Source: Limonium bicolor
Taxonomy: Eukaryota; Streptophyta; Magnoliopsida; Caryophyllales; Plumbaginaceae
Direction: 5' to 3'
Length of the DNA: 64,000 bases
Assembly: GCA_023374045.1 (NCBI GenBank)
Contig: CM041782.1
Location: 251,867,810-251,931,809, forward strand
Shown here: positions 36,130 to 47,439 of the stretch, piece after piece
Layout of the letters: each line of letters starts with the position of its first letter
Numbering within the stretch: position 1 is the first letter of the stretch
Notes under the pieces: model-generated
Databases searched by the model: none
What the model saw: only the letters and a program-made list of their open reading frames with translations
What the model was told of the DNA's origin: nothing
Program-made: the position numbers and the translations under genes

Positions 36130-37625
36130 TCTGATTTTTGTACTTTGCCTGTTATTATTTCTTATCTTCATCCCTAACAAGTACACAGGAAGAACAGCTT
36201 GTGAAGATCCTTCAGAGCCACAAGAAGGCAATAGGCTGGTCCATTTCGGACATCAAAGGTATCAACCCCCATTTCTGCACACATCACATATACATGGAGG
36301 ATACCTACAAGCCTTTAGTCCAGCCACAGAGAAGGCTGAATCCCAACATGAAAGATGTAGTAAAGAAAGAGGTGCTCAAACTTCTCGACGCCGGGATAAT
36401 CTACTCCATCTCCGACAGCAAATGGGTGAGCCCCGTTCAAGTGGTCCCGAAAAAAGGAGGTCTCACTGTGGTTCCCAACGACAAAGGTGATCTAATTCCT
36501 CAGAGAACCACGACGGGATGGAGAGTCTGCATCGATTACAGGAAACTGAACAGTGCAACGCGGAAGGACCACTTCCCTTTACCGTTCATCGATCAGATGC
36601 TTGAAAGATTGGCCGGGCAAGATTACTACTGCTTCCTGGATGGTTATTCAGGATACTTTCAAATACCCATTGCCTCTGAAGACCAAGATAAAACCACATT
36701 CACATGCCCGTACGGGACATTTGCATACAATCGGATGCCTTTTGGTCTATGCAATGCCCCAGCACATTCCAAAGATGCATGATGGCAATCTTCAGCGACT
36801 ATCTTGAGAAGAGCATCGAAGTCTTCATGGACGACTTCTCTGTCTTTGGTCCCACTTTTGAATCCTGTCTGAATAATCTGGATGCCATCCTCGCCCGATG
36901 TGAAGAAACTAACCTTGTGCTTAACTGGGAAAAATGCCATTTCATGGTTAAAGAAGGAATAGTTCTTGGGCATAAAATATCTTCAAAAGGCATTGAAGTC
37001 GACAGAGCCAAGGTCGAAGTTATTGAAAAATTACCACCACCATCGACGGTAAAAGACATCAGGAGTTTCCTTGGCCATGCGGGTTCTATAGAAGGTTTAT
37101 CAAGGATTTCTCCAAATTTCAAACCTCTATGTGAACTCCTAGCTAAAGACGTCAAGTTCGACTTTACTGACAAATGCCTACAAGCCTTCAACACACTAAA
37201 AGAATGCCTCATCTCTGCTCCCATTGTGATATCACCAGATTGGAGCCTTCCGTTTGAAATTATGTGCGATGCCAGCGACTTTGCAGTGGGTGCCGCTTTT
37301 ATGCCAAAAGAAGGAGAAGATCTTGAGAACCATCTACTATGCAAGTAGAACCCTCAACGACGCTCAGAAGAATTATTCAACTACTGAGAAGGAACTTCTA
37401 GCAGTAGTCTTTGCTCTGGATAAATTCCGATCATATCTCTTGGGGAGCAAAGTCATAATATCACATTCACACCGATCACTCTGCTCTGAGGTATCTATTT
37501 GCCAAAGAAGATGCCAAACCTCGACTCCTCCGGTGGATACTCCTACTACAGGAATTTGAGATTGAAATCAGAGACAAGCCAGGAGTGCAGAATGTAGTAG
37601 CAGACCACCTATCTCGCATAGAGGC
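36130..37625 (+). pseudogene. Reverse transcriptase-RNase H, copy B
   Basis: RT includes 'LDAGIIYSISDSKWVSPVQV', 'GWRVCIDYRKLNSATRKDHF', 'RMPFGLCNAPA' and catalytic FMDD (36824-36835). RNase H follows from about 37,150 ('[13 protein letters not shown]', '[18 protein letters not shown]'). Breaks fall near 36,765, 37,085, 37,300 and 37,460. Copy A has an intact 'AGFYRRFI' region where copy B is shifted. Confidence 0.87.
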
Positions 37626-37747
37626 ACCAAGTGATGGCACTTCCATCAATGAATTCTTTCCAGATGAGTGCGTCTTTATGATTGGTGACACCGGTGATCC
37701 ATGGTACGCTGACATGGCCAACTACCTCGCACGAGGAGTAATACCAC

Positions 37748-38994
37748 ATGGGCTCCCACCAACAGAAGAAGAAGTTCTTTTCCGATGTCAAACATTATTA
37801 CTGGGAGGATCCTCTCCTTTTCAAGGTTTGTGCAGACGGGATGGTGAGACGATGTGTGCCCCAAGATGAAATCCACAGCATTCTACGTCATTGTCACTCT
37901 CTTGAAGCAGGAGGACATCATGGGCCAGCTCGAACAGCGGCTAAGGTACTACTTCAATCAGGTTTCTTTTGGAAAACCTTACATAAAGACTGTCATTCCT
38001 TTGTAGCCTCCTGCGATGACTGCCAAAGACTTGGGAACACCTCCAGAAAACACGAAATGCCTCTCAACATCATACTCGAGGTGGAACCTTTCGACGTGTG
38101 GGGCATTGACTTCATGGGTCCCTTTCCTTCGTCTTGTTCGAACCTTTTCATCTTGGTGGCAGTCGACTATGTCACTAAATGGGTGGAAGCTATCGCCTCT
38201 CCCACAAATGATGCAAAGGTAGTACTCAAGTTCTTGAAGAGGAACATCTTTACACGATTTGGAGTCCCACGTGCTATCATCAGTGACCAAGGATCCCACT
38301 TCTGCAATAAGCAGTTCACAGCCTTGATGACCAAATATGGAGTGAGACATAAGGTAGCCTTAACCTTATCCCCTCAAACGAATGGGGCCAGGCTGAAGTC
38401 TCTAACCGAGAATTGAAGTGGATCCTACAAAAGACGGTTAATTCTTCCCGAAAAGATTGGTCCCTGAAGCTGGATGATGCACTCTGGGCGTATAGAACAG
38501 CCTACAAGACGCCCATCGGCATGTCCCCATATCGACTAGTCTTTGGCAAAGCTTGTCATTTACCAGTCGAACTCGAGCACAAATCATTCTGGGCCGTGAA
38601 AGCCCTCAACTTTGATCTTCTAAGAGCAGGTGACAAAAGGAAATTCCAGCTCACTGAATTAGAAGAATTTCGAGAGAATGCCTATGAAAATAACCGCCTC
38701 TACAAAGAGAAAGCCAAGAAGTGGCATGACAAGATGATCCTTAAGCGGGAATTTCATGAGGGAGATTTGGTTCTGTTGTACAACTCCAGGTTAAAGTTGT
38801 TTCCGGGTAAACTCAAATCCTATTGGGCTGGACCATTTACTGTCTCCAAGGTCACCCCATACGGATCCGTTGAGTTAGTGGATTCGAAAAAACACACTTT
38901 CATGGTCAATGGATCTAGACTAAAGCATTACCAGGGTGGTAATCTTGAGACAGTTGATGCTCGCACAATAAACCTACATGATACTCAGATTTGA
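37748..38994 (+). pseudogene. Integrase, copy B
   Basis: The HHCC zinc region (37,900-38,035), DDE core (Asp in 'WGIDFMG', Asp in 'ISDQGSH') and C-terminal gypsy region ('[11 protein letters not shown]') are recognisable. A frame break near 38,380 removes the catalytic Glu from the main frame. The final 193 codons (38413-38994) are open and end in the polyprotein stop. Confidence 0.87.
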
Positions 38995-40202
38995 GTACGC
39001 TTCAAAGCGTCTAGCCAAAGACGTTAAAGAAGGGCAGCTTTCCGGGAGGCAACCCGGACGAACTTATCTTTTATATGCTTTTATGCTGTTTTAATTTTCA
39101 GGTTCCCTTTGAATTTTATTTTTGCTAACTTATTAACCCCGTTTCTAGTATGGTTGCTTCTAGTGTTTTATGCAGGTGCAATTTCATGTCTACACCGCAA
39201 CCAAGCTACGCTACTTGAGGCTGAAGCTCAAGTGTGGGGGAAGTCCAATACACCTAGCAAAATAATATCAGGGGAGTACCAGTTTCTTTACTTATGCTTT
39301 TATTTAAATAAAATCTGCAGAGGAGAGTTTATGTGCTTAAATGATTATGTGAGCTTCGTGTTCTCTCTATTTTATCTACTTACCGAAAGGCCTTCTGAAT
39401 CTTTCCCTTGTTTTCTGGTGAACAATGAGGACATTGTTCAAATTATGTGGGGGAGTGTGCCCTTTCGGTGACATTTTGTGCTTAAATGCTTAATCTCTCT
39501 GCTTATCTTGCGTTTGTCCAACTCAATATTGTGGACCCTGTATATGTGGGTTGTTCTCTTTAGGAATAAATATTGTTATGAATTGTGGGATAAATGGTAC
39601 AAAATTTTAAAAATTTTGATTACTTTTGAGGAGCATTTTTATGCGGTGTGACCAAATGATCTGAAATGGTTGGATTTTTATTACTCAGGGGTTCTTTCTG
39701 TCTTTCTCTTAGGGATTGCTAAGGGGTGCTTCTCTGTCAAAAAGGAAAAAAAATAAAATAAATAAGGGACTTGTGAGACACCATTGGTAACCAACAAAGA
39801 GAGTTGAGTGTTCTTAAATACAAAGGCTTGATGCCTACATATTATCTTCTCATCTCTTATGCAAAAGTGAAACAAATGCATAAATCTATTTTCCCTTTGT
39901 TTTTCCTCCTCAATGCCCATTCTTGAGAGAAGTTGGCCATGGTAAAAGTTCTCAAAGTCACCTTAAATCAAGAAGCATTGAAGTACTCCGGATCATACCC
40001 CGAAACTCTAATTTTTATTTTTGCCCTGAGTACACCTATGCCACCAGTAGGTGATGGATCACACTCCTCTAAAAAGTTTAAGATCATGTACTATTGACTT
40101 CTTTATCCTACCCTTCATAATAGTATTTGTAATATTGAGCATTCCCTACTTTTTGGGTACATGGTTTTGCTTGAGGACAAGCAAAAGGTAAGTGTGGGGG
40201 TG
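38995..40202 (+). other. 3' untranslated region of copy B with three polypurine-like runs
   Basis: The true polypurine tract (AAGTGTGGGGGTG, 40190-40202) abuts the 3' LTR. Two similar runs lie upstream: 'AAGTGTGGGGGAAG' (39,229-39,242) and 'ATGTGGGGGAG' (39,446-39,456). The 120-codon ORF at 39109-39471 begins with a hydrophobic stretch, but its mirror in copy A is not open. I do not call it env. Confidence 0.75.
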
Positions 40203-41836
40203 TGATAAGTGTCTAAATGAGCATGTTTTATAGGTGTAATTCATATATTATATCAGCACTTTTCTGCTCATTTCTCACTTATCATGTTTTTTCCTCTAGT
40301 TTATGTTTTATTGATTATCTCACAAATTTATTGGTTAAACATGAGGAAAACCAAGCTAGGAAGAAAGTACATGAAGAGACGAACATATAGACGCAAACGG
40401 CTCAGAAAACGGACTTATAACGAAGAATGTAGAGCCGGTTGAAGATTGTTATATATGTATATATATATAATATTGCCGGACACAAACAGAGCACCCCCCG
40501 TATTGGGCGGTCTACTCTAAGCTAACCGCCTCAAATATAGGCGGTCAAGACATTAGGCTAACCGCCTAAATAACAGGCGGTCAAGACACACCTAACCGCC
40601 CAATATAGGCGGTCAAGACACAACAGAACCGCCCAAATGGGGGCGGTCAGCACAGAGGGAACCGCCTCTTTTAGAGGCGGTTAAGGCTAAAAAAAACAAA
40701 CCGCGACTAGTTTCTTTTTTCTCGCGCCGTCGTCTGCAACTGGCCTTATCTATCTACTCCAGCACCGTCTCGCGTGCAGCTGTCTGTCCCCTCTGCAATA
40801 AATGAAGATAGCAATCAATGCTCAATCAATTTACGTACGGATGCCTATCTCAATTCTCTATATAAACCAACACCAATACTGCAACAAAACACCACGTACG
40901 ACCACAGTCTGAAGAAATCAAATAAACACCACACTCCATTCTCTTCCATTTAATTCCTCCCGTATCACCACACTTCTCCATCTTTTATTTATTTTTACCA
41001 TTTCACCTCATTCACGTACGTACTCAAGCAGAAGCAGTAATTTACAAAGAGAGAAAAGAGGCAGGCGAGTGCAGACCCGTATTTCGCAGGCAGTTCCTGA
41101 GTAATGAATATTTCAGTCTCTACTCTGTTTTTATTTCTGTCAATGTCTGAGTAATATCATAATTGTGCTTAGGATGGGTGTTTAACCCAAATAACTCAGC
41201 GTATCTATAATACCGAGTTTGCTTATAAATATTTGTTTTGTCTCTCTATTATTAAATGTTTAAGAACTGATCATTTTTACTCATTTACGGTTTCTCTAAT
41301 TTCAATGATTTTGTAAAATTAGAGAATAGACCACAAAGAGAGACAAACGTTAGATTTTATTCTCCTTGATTAGCAGATAAAATCCATCGCTGTTATAAAA
41401 AGAATTCTCACTTAAAGCTAATTAATGATTTTAGACTTTTTCTGATTGTAAGAAGTTTAATGAATTAATTAAGAGCTGTCCTTATCTATGATTTAGAAAG
41501 GTCACAAGATAAAATTCTTAACAGACAAATAAGAGCAAACTAGGATTATATTTATTATCTGAGTTATAACCGGGCGATTTCACCTTCCTTAGCACAGTTT
41601 CCATCCACTTAATCCACAACCGTTTTTACTGTTTTTATTATTTCTTTAATAATCCAACAACAAATCAAGCTTGCCTCCGGCTAAACCCCTTTTACAGTTT
41701 TTAGTAACTACCTAAACTAGGATAATTAAACAATCTCCTTGTGGATACGACACTTGTTTTACTACTACGAATAGGTACACTTGCCTAATAGTTTGTTATA
41801 ATTCTATATTAATTACAGTGTAGTTTTATCCCAACA
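40203..41836 (+). repeat. 3' LTR of copy B (outer right)
   Basis: 1,634 bp, TGATAAGTGTC..CCCAACA. Its hairpin array (40490-40682) lacks a unit that the outer left LTR has, and keeps one that the outer left LTR lacks. It ends at the palindrome edge. Confidence 0.9.
40490..40682. repeat. ACCGCC..GGCGGT hairpin array, six units
   Basis: Six units. The 'TATTATTTA'-loop unit is missing and the 'TATATTGG'-loop unit is present, the reverse of the outer left LTR. Confidence 0.86.
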
Positions 41837-42119
41837 TGTACCAAGTCATTTTGGACTTAGATGAAGGCTTAGCAACTTTGGTAAATAAGGAGGAAGTGTA
41901 AAGCTTAGTGGAAAAAGGATTTCAAGAATGACCTTTGAGGAGTTTTAGTTGTTGTAAGAATATTTTGGAGTACTGATGTTGTGTGGAAGGAATTCTTGAT
42001 ATAATGGTTAGTATAGGCATGAAACATCACTTGGGAACCTAGGAGTAGATACTATAAGTTGTTGGAGGCTTTGGAGAAATTGGTTAAGTGTTTAAAGGTT
42101 TAGAAACTGAGTATAATGC

Positions 42120-42440
42120 ACGTCCGAACTTCCGTCCGAACTTGGAAGCTCGGACATGCCCTGTTACGCTTACAGTTTTCTGGATTTTAGGTAGTGTCCG
42201 AACTACCGTCCGAATTTGGAAGTTCGGACGCACCTGTTATTTCTTAGGGATTATCCTCGAACTGTGTCCGAACTTTGGAAGTCCGGACACATGTTCGGAC
42301 GTATGGATTTCTGGTTAGGATTTTCCTCTACTCATGTCCGAACTTCCGAAGTCCGGACACAAGTTCGGACATGTGTCTGTTTTCTGTCAAAAATCACGGC
42401 TTGTGTCCGAACTTGGAAGCTCGGACACAAGTTCGGACAG
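42120..42440. repeat. GC-rich palindrome array in LTR (GTCCGAACTT family)
   Basis: Five units at about 75-80 bp spacing, built from GTCCGAACTT facing AAG(T/C)(T/C)CGGAC. The later units add a second arm (ACAAGTTCGGAC). The array lies 1.4-1.75 kb before the LTR end, matching the placement of the arrays at 3804 and 49055. Confidence 0.86.
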
Positions 42441-43756
42441 GCCACTGTATGGACCAAAAATTATTGTTTTAAGATGGGAATTGTTACCTAAAAATAGTAG
42501 TTGGTTAGTAAAGATATTATAAGGTTATGTGAGACATGTTAGGTGGGTTTTAAAGGCAATAAAAGGATGAAAAGATGTAACAAGTGTAAAATAAAAATAA
42601 ACTAGTAATGTGAGTAGATAATGTTAATAATGGTTAGTGCGTTAATTAACCGACGTTACTAATGTGTATAGGATTCTCTCAAGGTGGAAACGAAACGAGG
42701 CAAGGACCAGGTATGGTTTTCTTGCAGTCTGTTGCCTACCGGTTTACACCGGCTTGGGTGTTGTTTGCTTTTCTGCGTGTTACGACCTTATAAGACTAAG
42801 GCATGAAAAGAGTTTACAGTTGTTATACATTATGATGTTGTAAGGTTATGACTCCTTTCCCTTGGTTGTCTAACAAGACCTAAATGTTTGCTTGTATGTG
42901 ACTTAACAAAATGTTGTGTGATCACTAACAAGTGCTAACCGGGGGAGTGAGGAGTCCGGTTGTTCCGGCCACGCGTGTGATGGATGGGGGTCGATATCAT
43001 ATCCGGTTCGGCTCTCTTGGTGTATGTATAGGTGGTATTCCAATTTGGTTTCTACCTCCCTTAGCTTATCCAAAGCTAGTTACTGACTCACGTCGGGCCA
43101 TAGGGGCATACGTATGTTATTTCGGTGTGCTTGGGATTACTATATCCGACACACCTTTGGTATAAGTTAACCGTTCTACATAACCGGACGGTAACGAGGA
43201 TGGTAACGAGCTTAACATGGGATTAGTAATAATCTCTAGGCTCACATGGTATACTAACTATGGAGGAAGGTTCCTTGTGAACCGATTTATGGCGTTATGT
43301 ATTGATGTTGTGATGCTATGCAATTTCCCATGCTATGCTATGGTATATATATATATATATATGTTGGATGTTCTAAAATGAATGCCATGTTATTATGACA
43401 ATTGGTTTGCGCGTATCCCGGTAGTCGATGGGCTGCGCGTTAGCCATACCAGCAAAGGTGCTGACCCCTCGGGGGCTCCATATTTTTATGCAGGATGAGG
43501 ATCGAAGAGGCAGAGTGGCTCTAGGTCCTAGGTTGTTGATATACTTTTGGATAAGTAGGTTGTTGAGCCCGGGATGCGCCTGTGCTCCCGAGGCGTTACA
43601 TTTGATACCGTTGTTATACAGTGTTGGATGATTATGGTTTGGAGAAGTGTTGTAAATTAAATACTCGGTATGGTTGGTTATGTTTATATATGGATGTTAG
43701 TTACTATGCTCGGGAGTCTGATCATCAGACCGATACACTTGTATTTATTCTGCCTA

Positions 43757-43778
43757 GTTAACCACGTGGGTGGTTAAC
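43757..43778 (+). other. G-box hairpin with compensatory pair change
   Basis: Stem GTTAACCAC / GTGGTTAAC around a four-base loop. Relative to 519-540 and 50716-50737 one G-C pair is replaced by A-T on both sides, so pairing is kept. Confidence 0.75.
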
Positions 43779-43864
43779 GGCGTTGTAACACCAAGCGAAT
43801 AGTTATTGTTTGTTTTATTTCCGCTGCGATTTCGGTAGATGATAGGGCGATTAGGGGTGTTACA

Positions 43865-45180
43865 CGTAACGAAATCTACAAGAAACTATTCGGTAATACA
43901 AGAGCCTCTCCAACCAATCCAAGTAACGGTCTGACTAACAGATTACAATACTGTGAAACCTCAAAATTAATTACAGAACCAAAAGCGATTTACCAAGTTC
44001 CAAAGTAATGGTCATGTACCACGGTCAAGTTCAAAAGTCCGTATACAAAATGAGTATGGACAAAATTCAAAAGTATACCCCCAATCCTAAGTCTACCCCC
44101 CTACACTCGGTCGGGTCTTCATAAACCGTCAAGTACCTAAAAAATGGGTGCCCTAACGGGCTCAGCAACAATGCCGGTATGATAACGTGTAGCCCTCAAG
44201 CTACCGGGCTACACTCAACTACTTGTCGTCTTAACATGCGATTCATTATTTAAATCATGCATATATAATACGTGTTGTAAACACACATCATGCCAACACT
44301 AATCATTCAACAATCAAACAAACGTTCCAACACAGTAAGATCAAGTCGTTGCAACAAGGTTAGTACTCTCCCTTCTCTTAACCTTAACTTAGGCCAAATT
44401 CTCCACTTATTTAATACCCTTATCTTCTTCAATTAGTTTAATCCTCTCATTAGAATTATTTAGGTGCAATTATCTCATCCTTGTAATCCACACAATGGGA
44501 TTACATACACACCTCTTTAATACTTCTTACGACGGTCTATAATTTTAAGACTATTACAATTTAACTTTTGGGGCAGGTGGCCCGTATCATGTGGGTGCTA
44601 TACGCACGAATCAATAACCTTAGCCGATGGTGACGAACAAATATATATCTCACCCCCGTCCATGATCATGTGCCAAAGACGTGGAGCCAACTGCTTGACT
44701 CCGGGGCAATGCAGTCCATAGCCGCACTCCAACAAGGTTGGACCTGATGCAGGTACCATCCTCACAACCCAATAACACGCGTGCCCGGACTACCCGGTTC
44801 CTCTCCTTTCCCCCAATTTTAATTTCATGGAAAATTCTCGTAGTCTCTTCCTTGTTACTTCAGAACATCGCTTTGATGTTATTAACAGTTAATGAGGAGG
44901 TCAATATTTAGTCCTTGTACTCATATAAGTCAATCTCTTAACCTCCTAGGGTTCCCGTTCATGTTCTAATATTAACCGTCACACAATCACAATCAACAAT
45001 AGCAATAATCCAGATTACATGCTTAATCTAGAGGTCATTTTTCACTCTAGCACACAAGCCGAGTATAACTCGGTAACAAGTAGGCTACAAGAAACCATAC
45101 CTTACACCGAAGAAGACGCTCTCCTAGTCTAGGCTCCGCCCCAACTATCCTAATCCTATAATTCATTTAATTCATTGAGT
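43865..45180 (-). mobile_element. 3' part of a Tekay-like LTR, minus strand
   Basis: Tail-to-tail with the plus LTR ending at 43864. Reverse-complement matches to the LTR 3' half include 'ggctcagcaac..tgccggtat' at about 44,160, 'ctaccgggctacac' at about 44,200, and 'cacaagccgag..ctcgg' at about 45,050, also present in the minus LTR at about 3,428. It is more diverged than the other copies. Confidence 0.6.
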
Positions 45181-46811
45181 TAAATTTTTGATATCTATAA
45201 CATAATTCTCTTTCCACATCTCTCTAAGTTTAACGTTTAACTACGTATCCTTGTACTTAATTACTGTGCATCTAACTTATGTCCTTGCAATTTCCAATGC
45301 TATATATATTTACCATATTAATTTTCTTTGCTTATTTATCTTATATATATGCTCCCTTGCATCTATTGCCTAGATTATATATATATATATATAACATATA
45401 TTATGCACATGTTCCTATCAATTAAAATGCCAACTATATATATACATATGTATATGTATAGATACATATTTATCCAAATTGCCAATTATATATATATATA
45501 CCTCCTTTAGTTATAATTTTTATCAAGATTATAATTCTTCTCCTTGATCATATTGTACTTATAATATAGGTTTTTATAATTGTTAGTATTCTTAATGGCA
45601 TTATATTATTTAGACAAGTACCTTCTAACCTTAAATTCAATTCCAATTATATCCTATCTCATCTAGGTGTGCTCCCATCAGTTTAATGTTACACTTAAGT
45701 ATATATATTCATATCCTCGTAATTTCTGAGTCCGTATGCACTTTAAGTTCCTCCTCGTCCTAATCCTTAACTACATATATATATGCATATTTATACACGT
45801 CTATATATATTCTCATAAATTGTAATGTTTGTTTATCACATTTTTATGCCAATTATTATTCAAGTTTACAATATAATTCTTGTACCTTTACAATTAATAC
45901 CGATTTCTATAACAGATTCCTTAATTATTTTAATCCATCACTTAGTCATTTTACTAAAAGTTATTAATCTCATTTAAAGCTTAATCGTTTAATTCCACTC
46001 CAATCAAATCAACACCAACTTTCCAATGTTTCTCAACTGCCAAAAAAATCGACTAAATCAGCACTTTTACCCAACTTAAATTACCCTTAAGCATGAAATA
46101 AACCAAAACTAATGTGCAATAATCGGACTACTAGAATAAAAAACCAACCTAGCAACAACTTAAAGATTATTATCCTAACTGCCTTCTGTCCAAGTTAGCA
46201 CACAGCTTAAACAAATTCTTAATATCTGATTTATTTTATATTTTCCCAAACCAAGATGAGTTTCGGATTTACCTTCCTAGATTCAGCAAAAGTAGGAACT
46301 GCATATTATTATAGTGCTCGTCGATTATTTCAGATGCATTATAATCAAATTTATATTGCTAAAATCAGTAACATAACTACACTACAAGATAGATATAAAT
46401 ACGGTAGAATAGTATATACATGATAGATATATATACTGACATACTTACTCTCGCATAGATACATAGACAGATATGCACTTAGACTCTGTATCTACTTTTC
46501 TCCTGTTCTGTAATGAAGATTACCTCTCTTGTTCTTTCTCACCTACTCTGGTTATCGATCGTTTCCTGTAAACCTCACAGCTGTTATCATTGTTTGTTTC
46601 AACATTAGGAAGCAGATTCTGTAACCGCAGCAGATTCTGTAACGCAACAGCAATGTTGCTGCCTATCATACTCATCGTTTGTCTCAGCAGAATGCAGCTG
46701 GAGAGATCAGATACTTGTATGTTTTTAATTAGTGGAAGGAAGGCACAAGTTTGGAGTATATTACCGTATAATTCTAAGCAGGACAAGAAGTAAGGTATAC
46801 GACAGTTCTAA
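45181..46811. other. AT-rich low-complexity stretch
   Basis: Strongly AT-rich, with repeated (AT)n and 'atatatacat' runs at 45,300-45,500, 45,700-45,810 and 46,390-46,440. No ORF with a recognisable domain. It may be the rest of the minus LTR, but the expected hairpin array and LTR start are not seen. Confidence 0.5.
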
Positions 46812-47427
46812 TGAAATACCCCAACCCTTAATATGTTGTTTAAATATTAAAATATGGTATAATAAGGCTAAAAAGTGCCTTAGAAACATTAGTGAACAAT
46901 TTAAACCATAGAAAACACAATTAAGTACAATAAAGACAATATGGGCGAAAATGTGCTCTAAGCTTGGGATAACCTTGGTTAAGACCCAAAGAGCATACCA
47001 AGGCCTTTTTACATGTTAATGGACATATTAAATCAATTACCAAAGAAAACCAAGCTTGAAAACAAGTTAAAACATAAAATGTGCTTTAAGGAGTCTTAAA
47101 GCACATTTTTGAAAAATTGTCTTGTATATGGGTTTTGAGTAGCTAAATGACCATAATTACTCTTTAATTAACATGTGTACTACTTAGTATCACATTAGGA
47201 AGTCTAAATCAATGGGAAATCAAAAATTTCACAATTATGTGCACTAATTTGTGAATAGTACCCAAATAGTACTAGTTTAAGACATTGGTCAATATAAGTA
47301 TTTAAATTGGTCAATAAAAGACCATAAAACCTCCTAAGTACTAAAAGGGGGCCAATTTTTATGTGGTGATTCACCACTCTTGTTCGTTTAATAAGTAAGT
47401 AAAAGATGACTAATAAGTACTATTTAC

Positions 47428-47439
47428 TTTATATAAGTA
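47428..47439 (+). promoter_or_regulatory. TATA box of Tekay-like LTR
   Basis: TTTATATAAGTA about 615 bp into the LTR, followed at about 30 bp by the CT-rich stretch common at plant transcript starts. This would place the hairpin array in transcribed leader. Confidence 0.5.

Larger units (their letters stand above)
8055..41836. repeat. Giant inverted repeat (two 16-kb arms, 1.7-kb spacer)
   Basis: The left arm (8055-24102, 16,048 bp) is the reverse complement of the right arm (25824-41836, 16,013 bp), with scattered substitutions and small indels. Both arms have the same order: Athila-type LTR, internal region, LTR, LINE cut at the same base, Copia LTR-like tip. One 100-codon ORF is identical in both arms (minus 23692-23994; plus 25934-26236). 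The outer limits coincide exactly with the outer ends of the Athila-type LTRs. The spacer (24103-25823) is single copy. Confidence 0.93.
31336..41836 (+). mobile_element. Athila-type Ty3/gypsy element, copy B (right arm)
   Basis: 5' LTR 31336-33007, primer site 33014-33031, gag-pol 33593-38994, 3' untranslated region 38995-40202, 3' LTR 40203-41836. The internal region is 7,195 bp. Flanking bases are AATAC on the left and TGTAC on the right, so no clean target duplication is seen for this copy alone. Confidence 0.9.
41837..43864 (+). mobile_element. 3' part of a Tekay-like LTR
   Basis: It resumes LTR sequence on the outer side of the palindrome and ends GGGTGTTACA at 43864. It is colinear with about 48,650-50,831 of the full LTR. 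It contains a hairpin array (42120-42440), an (AT)n run near 43,345, and the G-box hairpin at 43757-43778. Confidence 0.75.

Noticed and set aside
39109..39471. Possible env-like ORF after Athila-type pol (hydrophobic N-terminus)
   Set aside because: Only 120 codons, no conserved env motif, and the mirrored stretch in copy A is not open. Best read as 3' untranslated sequence.
45328..45510. 60-codon Ile/Tyr-rich ORF
   Set aside because: Translation of an (AT)n and 'atatac' microsatellite.
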